DNA of 64,000 nt from Polytrichum commune (lineage: Eukaryota; Streptophyta; Polytrichopsida; Polytrichales; Polytrichaceae): positions 18,414,001 through 18,478,000 of the forward strand of contig OX485803.1 of assembly GCA_950295325.1 (NCBI GenBank), given 5' to 3'. The position numbers were made by a program, and so were the translations under genes. Of the stretch, positions 35,401-46,600 are shown piece by piece (position 1 is the first letter of the stretch; every line of letters starts with the position of its first letter). A model generated the notes under the pieces. That model was not told where the DNA came from. It was given only the letters and a program-made list of their open reading frames with translations, and did no database searches.

Positions 35401-36685
35401 TCAAGAAGAAAGGGAAAATAAATTAGGCCAATGCAGTCCATTATGGTTGCCTAATCAGTCCAAATAGAGTTATCGATCCAGCGATGAAAATGAATAACAC
35501 ACTCAAATGTTTTCCTAACAACATCTTCTACCTAAGAGAGATCGTTGCAGCGTAATATACCCTTATGAGACACCCTTACCTACGATCTCTTGGGATGAAA
35601 ATATCAACCACCTTCCCGTAACGGTCAAATAAGGGATAGAGATCATCTGCACTTGTTCCTGCAAACGAGGCAATCGGAATGAGAGAAGCGTAGGCAAAAA
35701 CGCTAGGACATCATCAAAATCGAGTTCCACGTGCTACTCACAAAGGAAAGAAAGGTGGCTGTCAGGAATGTAATAGACCGAAAACTGCGTCCAAAATAAT
35801 AAAAACGGAATTCACGCAATTGCAAAGCCTCTCACACGCAGGGGAGGTGACGGGAACCGAAACATAAGTTGTCTAAATCATTGAAGTAGAAAATGCACAG
35901 AAGATTGACTTCTAAATTACAACATGAACGTCAAGACGAACTTCAAGAAGCATCTATCGCTTTGTTTTACACACAACAAGAAATCCTCGTGCTTCAACCA
36001 CGAAGTAATGGAAGCTAATGGACAGAACACTGCGTTTGACATTAAAAATTTTGGAAAATCTAAAATTGCAAAACCTCTCACACGCAGGGGAGGTAGGAAC
36101 TGAAACATGAGTTCTCTAAGTCTTCAAAGTAGAAGACGCACAGAAGACTTTCCATGAACATTGACTTCTAAAACACAACATGAACGTCAAGACGAACTTC
36201 AAGAAGCACCTATCGCTTTGCTTTATGCACAAGAAGAAAATCCTCGTGCTTGCTTCAACCACGGAGCTTACTTACGAACCATGCCGCAGCAATGAAGAAG
36301 AGGCGCAATAAATGAAATAAAGAAACAAACAACTATCCGACAACAACGTCATCATCAATCAAGAAAATGATGATGCACGTCAGCCAAAGGTTTTCGCAAA
36401 CGAGAAATCGCGAGCAGCAATTTAATCAGAAATAACAGAAAACATCCAATGAAACTCGTGGAGAATGATTACCTACTCCGCTATGTCCAGAAGAAAAACT
36501 CCAAAAAAGAAAAAGAAAAAGACTCCAAAAAGTATCAAAAATCAAGCCGTCACGTCTCGAAGAACAATGCAATGGCGTTTGTATAAATCCGTCGCGCAAA
36601 ACTACTTACGGAAGGTGATGTTGAGCACGAGCAGGGAATACGTGTCCCTGATGTCCGGAGGGCCAGCTCTTCCGAAGTGCGACAT
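32463..36685 (-). CDS. SC35: SC35-type serine/arginine-rich splicing factor
   Basis: Nuclear splicing factor: an N-terminal RRM binds exonic enhancers and the RS tail recruits the spliceosome. Coding exons (minus strand, in order): 36685-36610, 35658-35580, 35301-35222, then either 34975-34909 or 34854-34788, then 34171-34097, 33564-33214, 33025-32858 and 32634-32463. Phases agree throughout and give 355 residues. The start MSHFGRAGPPDIRDTYSLLV is the plant SC35 signature. RNP2 is LLVLNI (18-23) and RNP1 is RGFAFVRY (57-64); FDRYGKVVDIFIPRDRR lies between them. The tail holds long RS/RD runs, then SP-rich repeats ending SSPAPSDGP. The next-to-last intron (32635-32857) has a GC donor (GTCAG|gcaagt). 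The fourth coding exon is duplicated (see separate entries). Intron 1 carries a long internal duplication. Arabidopsis SC35 is about 300 residues, so this tail is longer. Confidence 0.95.
34788..34854 (-). other. SC35: SC35 alternative exon 4B (end of RRM)
   Basis: 67 nt, acceptor GATGCAG, donor CCAAT|gtgagt, entry phase 1 and exit phase 2. Encodes RTVDGRHIVVQFAKYGRKDE followed by P. Same length and phases as exon 4A, with 14 of 21 residues shared. Lies 54 nt downstream of 4A in the transcript. If used after 4A, the junction reads ATG TAG, an immediate stop. Confidence 0.85.
34909..34975 (-). other. SC35: SC35 alternative exon 4A (end of RRM)
   Basis: 67 nt, acceptor GATGCAG, donor ACCAT|gtaagt, entry phase 1 and exit phase 2. 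Encodes RNVDGRDMVVQYAKYGRAME followed by T, which continues in the next exon as IQRGRITEANLK; this spacing resembles the plant SC35 continuation. It completes strand beta-4 of the RRM. Confidence 0.88.
35819..36265. repeat. Two-copy direct repeat of about 200 bp in SC35 intron 1
   Basis: The block from ATTGCAAAGCCTCTCACACG to TCCTCGTGCTTCAACCACG at about 35819-36009 recurs at 36065-36265, offset about 246 bp. A shared core TGAACGTCAAGACGAACTTC is exact. Copies are about 85 percent alike by eye with small indels. No reading frame is kept. Could be a duplicated regulatory segment or a simple local duplication. Confidence 0.85.
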
Positions 36686-37498
36686 GCTTTGGTATTGGTG
36701 TTGGCGGTGGTGCCCTGGTCCGCCGGTCTCGCGAAAGAAATTAGCACAGCGCAATCGGTGTAGGAAGGTAGCAAGGGGAGAACGTGCAACTCCTAAAAGG
36801 GGAGAGAAGAGGAGAATGGAGCTATGATGGGAGGAAGAGTTGCAAAAAGAGTGAAGAGCACGCCATAGCCGGAAGAAATAGCGAGAGCGTGGCCATGGTC
36901 GCTTTGTTCCTCCGTCCCTAACTACCAAAGTTCTGGTGCCTTCCTTTCTTTCCTTCGAGCCAGGTGGCGAATCACCTTGCTTTGTGCCCATGCTGTTTTT
37001 ACTTTAATTCCTCCGCACTACACTTGCCTGTTGCGAACTAGCTTTTATCCTTTGGAGAGTAGGAATTATCGCATACTGGGTATCGCTCATAATATATTCA
37101 TCCAGCATAAAAGCCTTGGAAATAGCATGCATTCCATATTATTCTATTTTTAGTTTATTGGCTTTGTCATGTGGGATGAGATCTAGGGGTGGTCTCTTAA
37201 ATGGGCCACAGTCTAGCAACCAACCGAAACCGGTCATATTTGGTTTTAGTAATAGCCCGCCCACACCTGCTAGTGGGAGGGCTAGTCGCAGGCTCCCACC
37301 AGCAGGGGGCCACTTTTCAACTCACTTTTCCCACCGGCTGCGACTGGGCGCAACCAACGCGCCCATCGCCCGTTCACTGTCACAATCGACGAGAGTTAAC
37401 TTGCATTTCTTTTGGACTATTAGCGGCGAGTGAATTACGATTGAGGCGAACCGGCAATTAGTTACAAAAGTATGGACGATTTTGAGAAATAACCGGTG
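36686..37498. other. SC35 leader and promoter side
   Basis: GC-richer than the surroundings up to about 37.0 kb, consistent with the leader and promoter of the minus-strand SC35 gene; no single start site can be called. 37240-37330 is GC-rich with GCCCACACCTGCTAGTGGGA and inverted relatives nearby. Confidence 0.4.
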
Positions 37499-38068
37499 GA
37501 AGTTCAAGACTGCAGGAAAATTACCCAATCATGTTAGACGAATTTATAGAATATACCCCAACTGAATATAGGAAAACCGGAGGATGTCAACATGTAACTG
37601 GTTGGCCCGAATTATCTTGTTTGTTTTTGACAATGAAACAAACTTGGTTCATTTTTCCTAAAATGAAGTGACATTTTTAAACTAAAAGTATATCTCAACT
37701 ACTACTAAATATTTTATTTTAGTATCATATGGTATTTTATGTCACATGTGGTAACTTTTTTTATTGACACTTCATATGAATAAGTTTAGTGCAAATATCA
37801 CCACCACAAGCTACTTTTGGTTCATCCACCTTTGGTATATTCTGCATCCTAAAATTCATATTAAGAAATGTCATCATGGATGATTGAAATTTGGATGAAC
37901 ATTCACCTAAGAAGTGACATTAATTACAACAATGTAAACCTATCATGTCTAATTTCCTTTTTTAGAAGTTCAAGACTCCAGGAAAATTACCGAGCATGTT
38001 AGAGGTTTTTATAGAATATACCTTGATTTATCCCAGGAAAACCGGAGGATGTCAACGTGTAACCGATT
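37499..38068. repeat. Direct repeats flanking a decayed MITE
   Basis: Two blocks of about 100 bp (37499-37600 and 37970-38068) share GAAGTTCAAGACT, CAGGAAAATTACC and AGGAAAACCGGAGGATGTCA. Related sequence occurs at 2890-2970. Between them, 37690-37960 is a diverged CACTAAAT-family element in reverse orientation (inverted forms of AAGTTACCATAGTGAC and of AACTTATTCATAAGAAGTG are recognisable). The layout could be a miniature element with direct terminal repeats or a local duplication around the MITE. Confidence 0.55.
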
Positions 38069-38232
38069 GGACTTGCAAACAATAGGGTCTCAATCGATTA
38101 TGCCCAAAAATCTCCCCGATCACTGGGTCCGAAGAATTTCACGTTTTTCTCAAGTTTTACTAGTCAGAGTGGGCAAAGAAAGTTTCGCGAAGGTTCCTTG
38201 GGCAAAAAAAAATTTCGCGAGAGAGTGTAGAC

Positions 38233-38302
38233 GCCCACACCTACTGGTTGCAGCAAACGGGCGAACTCCGTTCACTGCTGCCCACCACCAGTAGGTGTGG
38301 GC
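38233..38302. repeat. Hairpin with 15-bp perfect arms
   Basis: GCCCACACCTACTGG pairs with its inverse at the other end, with about 40 bp between. A related motif (GCCCACACCTGCTAGTGGGA) lies at 37258. Both may be ends of a small transposon of which the interior is unclear. Confidence 0.7.
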
Positions 38303-41300
38303 AGGGTATAACTCGTCTCTCAGGTGAAGTCTAGTTGCTAGTGGTTGTGTTGTAAAGTGATGTCTAAATTGAGTCAAAGTTCAGTCTTGTTAAGACAACC
38401 CACTAGAACTGGCCACATGTGCAAGATAATACTAGGGCAATGCACTCTTTTAACTAGTTGTTTGTTTGACACCAAAATCGAATTTAAAGATCTTGAATTA
38501 GTGCACTCCAAGTCATCTGAGATGAACTAGCTCCAATCTATTAGGAATCAAGTTATTTATGTTGGATGGATGAGAGGTACATTTGTATGCTATAATTCTC
38601 TTTCTCCCAATCTTTTTCACTCTCTATCAAGTATTTCTTTGATTTGTGCAATCAACACTTGGGGTGGATTTATATTATAGTCTGTGTTTGAGAACTTTGG
38701 GTCCTCAAAGAAAACCCCTTAATCCCTGAGCTTCTTATGCAAATACATATGTTTGACGCAAATACATATGTTGTATTTTGATCATCAATGTCTAGTCTGA
38801 GTAAATTTTGATTTTCTCCCTAACATAAGACAATGTACACAATAAGGTTTCAAACACATAACTATATAAAAATTGGTTTATGAACCTAGTAAAGCTTGTA
38901 TAAATTGCATGTATGGCCGTACATTGAGACCCCACGTCCTTTAAAGGGTTACATGTTCATGGACTTTGCTTTCTCACACAAGCCCGAAGGCAATTGATGC
39001 ATTGACAAGACCATTGGTGTGTTTGCATGTTCGGCCCAATTTTGTGATGAACTTAGGGACTTCCCCCCCCCCCCATCCACAAAAAAAGAAAAAGAAAAAG
39101 AAAAAGAAAAAGAAAAAAAGAAACAACAACAACAACAACACCTAGTGTAAAACATCAAACCCCACTATTCTACCCAAATTATTTCTAAATCACACATGCC
39201 ACAACTTGAAAAATTATACCTTTTCACATGGAAATATTGAATCATGTGCACATGGTGCTTGAATTTCATGTCCATCACATCTTCAGACCATGTTAAATAA
39301 TATAATTGGCTCTCATTTTCATCTATTTCTCAATTTGCATGTGGAATTGAATCAACATTCATCCAATTTTCACAACAAGTACTTCACATTTCAAAACAGA
39401 ATTGAATGGAAACTAATGCTAATAGTGCGAAGGGGTAGGCCTTAGAGCATGCCCACGACACCTAGCAATTTCCCCGTTATTATTCTCTATATTTATTTAG
39501 ATTGTTGTCTAAGAAACATCTCATGCCATGCACACATACACAGTGGATATATGGTTGCATACGGAACTTAATTTATTTTAATTTTTGATAAAAAAAACAA
39601 TTGAAGAAAGGAGGGCATTTTGGCATGGAATTTGTGGATGAAAAATATCATACTAGTAAAATTAAATTGAAATTGAAAAGAGAAGAAGATGTGAAGGCTT
39701 GACATATGTGGGTAAAAATTTAAAAAGAAAAAAAAGATGGCTATCAAACATAGCTCTAGATAAATCTAAAGTGGACATGAGGTTCTAGTAAGTTGTTGAG
39801 GTTTTTAAATGTATGATACCATGCTTGTCCCTCCATCAATAAGCACAAGCTCACCGATTATGTTACACATGACCTATCTTTAAAGATATTTGAACATGTT
39901 TTGGCTATAAATGAAGGGACATACCTTAATAACCTCATGAACTATTAGGTTCCATGTTCATCTAGACTCACTCTTAGGTTGGGCTTGCATATGATCTGGG
40001 TTGAAGAAATTTGGAGTCCAAAACACCCTTCAACCATTAAGATAATGAGAGTTTGTTAATAATATATGTGATGATTTGTACGATCCCCTAATTAGTGTTG
40101 ATTTGTCATTTTATTTGATGTAAGGTATTCAATCCATATTTAACACAAACTGTTATAAAGAGGAAGTGAAAGAAAGCTCATATTTGGAACGATGATTAAA
40201 TATACATGGTATGTTATTCGAGATTAGGTCATTTATATAAATTAAATGCTCCGATAAGAATTATGCATAAGCTAAATGTACTATTAATTTTGACACGTGT
40301 ATTAAAAGCATCAAGAAGTGCTTAAAACCCCTTCCATGTGACATCTTGAGGCTTGGAAAGGTTGTTTTAGGCATTTTAGGGTTTATGGGCCTTGCTTTTG
40401 GATGAAAACAACTGATTTTAGAGTAAAGTTGGAGTAAGCCCAAGTTTATTGTTATAACATGTTGAATTATATCGTGAAATCTTCCAAAAAAAATGTATGG
40501 AAGGATCTTCCGGTAAAATATGCAAAGATGTTTATGATAATATTATAGTAATTGTTTTGATTATATCTTGATTCTTTACCATTCAATATCCAATCAATGT
40601 GTAACCTCACTACATTGATTATCCACTCAATGAGAGTGGGCTAATAGTGCATGTTGGAAATTAGTGAAGGTGATACTAAATTTCTTTACGCTATGAAATT
40701 ATTGCCAGTAGAAGATCTAGGGTTTCAGGAACCTAAATTGTTAGTGTGCTGGAAACTCCCAATACATGCTCTCTTCATTTTCTTAGTGTCAGGAGATGTC
40801 TTAGGAGCGAGTGGTGTTGGCTGAAAAGAAGAAGAAGAAGCCTCTTCAAACTCACCAAAACAAATTATCCACACTACTAACACCTTAGAGCACGCACTCA
40901 TTTTTTTGAAAGGTATGGTAAATGAGCATGTAGTCATGAATGTAGTGTCACTCAATAAATTTTTAGAGCCCTCATTGATTTTGAGATTGTCAAATTATTG
41001 CGTGTGTTGGGAATCAATACAACACACACTAGATGGGATAATTAATTTAGTCAATACACCCAATGTTGACCCTTAAGCTATGTACTTATGCTAGGATGAA
41101 TTTAGGTTACATTTAAAGAAAATGAAGAGATCGCAATGAGAGGGTGACCTAGGGGACGGATTTAGGTAAGGGTCGGAATGAGCTGCCTCTATCTTAGTGT
41201 AAATTAGTGTTGGGTGGGTGTTGCCATTGAGAGCTCAATGTTGACATGTTGAAGGGTAAGAATATCTAGCTCAAAGATTAGAGTTTAGACTAGCCCTTGA

Positions 41301-41562
41301 AGAGAACCCTTTACATGGCCTGAATAACAAATCAACATCTTTAAAGGTAAAGATGCCCAACCCAAAATATATACTCCTTTTACACTTGCCATTGGGGGGT
41401 ACCCTTTTCTTAACAACATTTAGCAGGTAACCACAAGTAAGGTAATTACAATTATTGTTTAATTATGCTAAGGGTATTGCAAGGGTGATTGTAGGTAAAG
41501 GATGAAGGTCATCTTGATACACATTCAACATGACTTACAAAATAGGCTTTGACTCATACTAA
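38303..41562. other. AT-rich DNA, no gene recognised
   Basis: Short open frames only. Contains an AAAAAG repeat followed by CAA repeats at about 39083-39140, preceded by a C run at 39063. Confidence 0.45.
39083..39140. repeat. AAAAAG and CAA simple repeats
   Basis: About five AAAAAG hexamers then about six CAA units. Confidence 0.92.
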
Positions 41563-42029
41563 GGGCCTCTTTACACTAGAGGCGAGAAGTCGTGAGGAGA
41601 GAAATTTCAGCCAATGGGAGGCCTAGAAACCGAGAAGACCAGAGAATGTCACTTTACACATGAAATTTTTAGCCCAAAGGACGGAAGGAGGAGAAAATGA
41701 CGTGGGCAACACTTTTGTCCTTTGTGGCAGGAAAAATGCATATTTTTCAAGGCCCCCAGTTTCTGCGTCTAACTCATCTCATCAAGAGGTGGGCTTGACG
41801 CAAAATCCAGAAGACCGTTTGGCCAAAATTCTCACAACCAATCATTTTTTATTTTTTAAGAATATTTCAGAACGGCCACTTAAAAAAATCAACACTTTAT
41901 TTTTGTGGCCCCTTCTCACTTTACATTATATTGAAAGGCCATCAAGTTCAAAGGTTGGCTTCTCAAGGATGAGCCATGGTTGTTGTGAGGTTTTCTCCAC
42001 GGCTTCTCGCCTCTAGTGTAAAGAGGGCC
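41563..42029. mobile_element. Harbinger/Tourist-like MITE (TAA target site)
   Basis: Left end GGGCCTCTTTACACTAGAGG and inverted right end GGCCCTCTTTACACTAGAGG, both followed by CGAGAAG. TAA lies on each side. 467 bp, no transposase. Termini share the GGGCCNCTTNACAC pattern with 22693 and 25709. Confidence 0.88.
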
Positions 42030-43360
42030 TAAGAAAGCCATTATTAATCATCATTCTTTAGACATTTAACTTAAATGGACTGGGTGAACAACGCCAACGA
42101 CTCTGTCCATCATTCATCCGTTTTCCACTGCTGGATGTAGTATTTTCAACAGCATTCATCGCAACCGCTGCAGTTCAGCCGCACCATTCTGTGTGCTGCC
42201 TGCAGTAGCAGATTCCGGAGCTGAATAGTTTTCATGTCATTCTCGCGCACAAAACGTCGATGGGTAACTTCAACATGATCTGAACTCCAAATCTCCAAAC
42301 ATCGTCTTATGAGGCAGAAACTATTGATATACCACATGATCAGAGCTATACATAGTCACAACCTGACGCAGGATCGAGGACACGCAACATTGGTTTTCCA
42401 CATTTGCAGAAATTTGGTTTTCGAGGCCGAGGTTTTAAATTTGGGTTCCTGATTCGGAATATTGTATACGTAAACGTTGCCTATGCGCATCATAGGCTTT
42501 TGCATGTACATCTGATGCAACGTAGAGGGTCTGGCAGTTCTGTCCACTATTGCGGATTTATTTCTGAGGTCGCAGGATTTCGTAGCTTAGTGTTTCATTC
42601 CATCCCAATTCTAAAAGCATATGTGATGAATTCTTGGTCACAGCCATCCGAGGTTAGGAATGGTGGAGTTTCATAGTGCTACGGAAACCCTGAGTACCGG
42701 TGGGGATGTGTCAATCGATTGTTGCTGGAGAATCGAAGTGAGAAGGAGACCAAATCTCATGGAGTAAGGAATGTTTTTGGATGTTGACGGTGATTTCATT
42801 GGTGGCATTTTTTTTTGTGGCATCATAATAAGCGCATGGGAATCGGGAAGCTCCAAAGAAACTCAAATAGAGGCCATCCGAAGAGATAAAAAGGCTGCGG
42901 GGTCGATCAATGGCTCTTCGCCTAGAGTACGTTGCTACTCCGATTCACCGTTTCCATCATAATTTTGCATGTGTCATGTAGGCAGGAACCAACCACATTG
43001 ATGCAGAGCGGTTTGTAGTCCATGTAGGTGAAACAGAGGGGATTTAGGGGCCTCGAGTGAGAATGCAATTCTGTATAAGTCCCTTGGATAAAATTCACCT
43101 CTGAAAGGAGGGAGTAGCCCTAATTCCAGTCGTCCTTGCAAATATAGTATTGAAATGTTGCAAAGCTGGAGAATGTACCACTGAATCAGGGAAATCCAAT
43201 CTTCTGCAATTTGAAGTACCTGGGATTGCCTCCGAATAGTTTCTGAAACCTCTTAGTTGGCGGGAAAACTGGAAAATGTGAACAACTTGAGAAGGAAAAA
43301 TGGACATCTGCATTGTTATCTAGGTCCATCTAGCTACAGTAGTTTTCTGCAGTAAATAAG
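42030..43360. other. Upstream flank of CFAP43
   Basis: No recognised gene. May contain promoter and untranslated leader of CFAP43. A 90-codon plus-strand frame at 42404-42676 has no family motif. Confidence 0.35.
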
Positions 43361-43667
43361 ATGTTTAGTGTGGTAGTCTGCTGGGTTTTCAGGGTTATGA
43401 GCAAACCTGAGAAGCTGAGAATGGTGCAATCTGGAATTGGAACTGTGTGTTGGTATGGGGTGGGATATCAGGGCACTCTAGTTGCCACCCAGTGATTGCA
43501 AGACAGTCAGTGTCGGTCAATGATGAATGGTCTGGGCCACATTCGATTAGACGTTTAGTTTAGTAGTCTGCTGGGTTTTCAGGGAAATAAGTAACCCTAC
43601 GCAGCTGAGAATGGTACAATGTGGAATTGGAACTGTGTGTAGGTATGTGGTGGGATATCAGGGTACA
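43361..43667 (+). repeat. Duplicated first-exon region of CFAP43
   Basis: About 117 bp at 43361-43477 recurs at 43551-43667, offset 190 bp: TAGTCTGCTGGGTTTTCAGG, then GCTGAGAATGGT, then GGAATTGGAACTGTGTGT, then GTGGGATATCAGGG. Each copy has an ATG at the same place (43421 and 43611). The downstream ATG opens the CFAP43 frame. The upstream one runs 24 codons and stops at 43493, so it would act as an upstream open frame if transcribed. Confidence 0.88.
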
Positions 43668-46600
43668 CCCCTGCACTATGTGGATAAAGGGACGGCTGTG
43701 GCAATATGCGGCACTGCCTTCTGTCAGTACTCTCTCACAGGTGGACCCAACTCCCACCTCATGTGGGCTCCGGGCGCTGGTGTACAAACATCTGCTTACC
43801 ATCCTCGACAGTCCTGCCTTGCTTTTTCTGAAAAGGTTATAATACAATGCCAACCAACACCTCTCTGGTATTCATACATTTGGAAACTCTGCCGATTTTG
43901 TTTAGGTTCAAGATGATCAGATTTGTGCATGTTCTCCTGTTGGCAAACATGATCTCATTCAAAGCAATCCACTTACGAGTATTATGTAATCACAGTGGAT
44001 CACTTATTAAATTGGTAACTGCTCAAGAGTATGGAGGTTCATTGCAGGGTCTGCAACCAGCAGTGCATGTGCACGACATTCACAACGACAATAAAGAAAT
44101 TGCCACCCTCACTGGTACATCAATTGGAAAGACTTGAAAATTGACATACCGATGCTTAAAACGAAGTTGTATTGAAGTAGGCTATTTGTGCATGTTCATG
44201 GGCTTCAGTGTGTAGCAAAGGACTCTCTCTCCCACATCTTCATTTCTGCTCAATTCGCAACAATCACAATTGCGCTATTGAAAATAAAAAGCACTTATTT
44301 AGGGGCTCGTGAATATAGTGTAAAATTATATTCTCAATAACAAAAACCTGTCGTCTTTTGCAGAAATGGCAGAGCTGGAAGTGTTGGCGGTGGCGTTTTC
44401 AACAATCTCTTGGCGATTCGTGACCGCTTCTGGAGTGCCTGATTTCCGCTTGGTGAGCGCACAATTCTTTCTCACCGGTTCTTTTACGGGGTCTTGTAGA
44501 TCTTAGTTCGTTGCACTAGAAGGCCATCCGACATACAGACACGAAGGGAATCAGAATCCCTGTATGAAGAGTACCACCACAAAGTCTCAGGAAAAATGGT
44601 TTGTTTGCCACAAGTATTTTCTCAAACAATAGAGATGGTTGTTTTCTGAGCTCAGTCAGAACCACATGCATTTGAGATGGAGTTGTTCATATCATAAAAC
44701 GATGTTGACTGGCAATACGTCAATTTGTAAACTTGCTTCCATGTTTTGGTCATGTTCTTATGAATTCGCACCATGAATCAGTGTGTGTTACTGCCCCATC
44801 TGGATGTAATGAAGGTACTGTGGGATCTCGATCCCAACAAGGGAGCAGTTAAAATGATTGAGGGAAAAATGGGCGATGTTGTGCACTATGCCAGCTTCAG
44901 TCCAACCAGCGTGGACCGTGTGTGCGTCAGTGGCAATGGTCAATTGTCGATGTGGGTTTATGAACAAAGCTTCACGGTACGGTGATCCTATCCATTCCTT
45001 AAACCAACCTCTCAAATATGCGGCACAATTTCCCAGAAGTCATCACATGTCTTCAATATAGTCGGCAGGCAAATCACCTCCTTGTATTCTTGTACCAGAG
45101 TAGTTGTCTTGAGATATTAGAAAGTATCAAAACAATTAAGTGCTTTGGGTGATGCCGGGTACAGAAAGAGAATGTGACATGCTGATACTGTCTCTCTAAA
45201 AGCCGGAACCACGCCCTCTAAATATTTATAATGAAGGTTGCTCTCTTTAGATCTACTATATTCGTTTTCTGCCATGAGCTTAACTTACAAAAAATGTGAT
45301 GCTCAGTGAGCTGAAGAAGGTTGGTATGCATACAGAGGGTGGCCTGGACAGAGCGAACCTTGCAATGCAAGCCCTACCAGCCACATTGCCATGCTTGGGC
45401 GCCTGCTGGGGACATCATTTATGCAGGCTGTGTAGGGGGCGAAGTGTTGAGCTTTGAAGTGGGTGGACCATTACCAAAGCTCGGAAGCCCAGAAGCACTA
45501 GGGGCAGCGGAAGGCAAACTGTTGATAACTGTTGACAAGCCAGAGAAGATTGTGGGACTGTGTATTGGCGAGAACCACATGGTAGTTGTGGGGATAAGTG
45601 GCAGCTGTTACTGGTTGGGTTTCCCTGTTCGGGTAGTTAAAGAGAAGCCAGTTGAAGCTACGACTGGGAGGAATAGAAAGGCAAGACCCAAGAAAGGTGA
45701 ACCAGTGGTAGAGGAGCCGATTGAGTATGAGCTGATCGTCCCCAATTATCACATTGCACAGAGATTGCATTTGTCATTGATGTCTGTAACTAATGCACAG
45801 TATCGACAGGACGAGGAACAACTACTCTTGGGATCCTCTAATGGCTCCATCACCACCGTCAAAGTTGATGTCGGCCATCTCCAGGATCAGCTCACCGTAC
45901 GTCCTGGTGATGTATTTGAGAAGGTTGACAATGTGGTTCACATTGAATGGCAGAGTAACTTCCACAGTGGTCCTATCACGGCGATGGGGATGCTCAGGTT
46001 GGTAAGAGTCACCTTCTATTCATAAAATAACATGTGTCGAAAAGTCACTTGCTTTTTTCTTGGTAGCAACTTCCCCAATGTTTTGATGAAAGAATTTTTT
46101 TTTCAAATTCTACACTCCATCAGCTAGATTATTTTTGGGTTCCAAAGTAGGGTTCTACAGTTGGCATATTGAATGCCTCCACTTTTTTATTCTCCAGTCC
46201 AGATTGTAGTTGCAGGTGTCTCATCCCTGAGCTTTTCACACATTTTTGCAATACGTAATGGCAGAACCATCTTGTGGATGACGGTGGTTGAGTATGATTC
46301 AACCTTCTTTATTTGCAAGATGCTGAAATGTAACCATGCTGTGCAGTGGAGGAAAGTTCCTGGTGACATGTGGCAAGGATGGTACTGTGAGGGTGTGGTC
46401 AGCAGACTGGGGGAAGGAGATCTCCCGGCAATGTTTCAAGTCGCCGCAGTTGTGCATGTGTATCAGAAACTCCAATGTAAGCGAGCATGTATAGGAGATC
46501 TTCCAGGCCATACGTTGGTGACAGTGTGTGGAAAACTGATAACCAACACAGCAGTGTATGGTGGTCATAATCTCTTAAATTAAAAAACTCACCAGGATTG

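Noticed and set aside
46173-46583. 136-codon plus-strand frame as a CFAP43 exon
   Set aside because: The correct exon there is 46347-46476 in another frame, which gives the WD40 reading VTCGKDGTVRVW.
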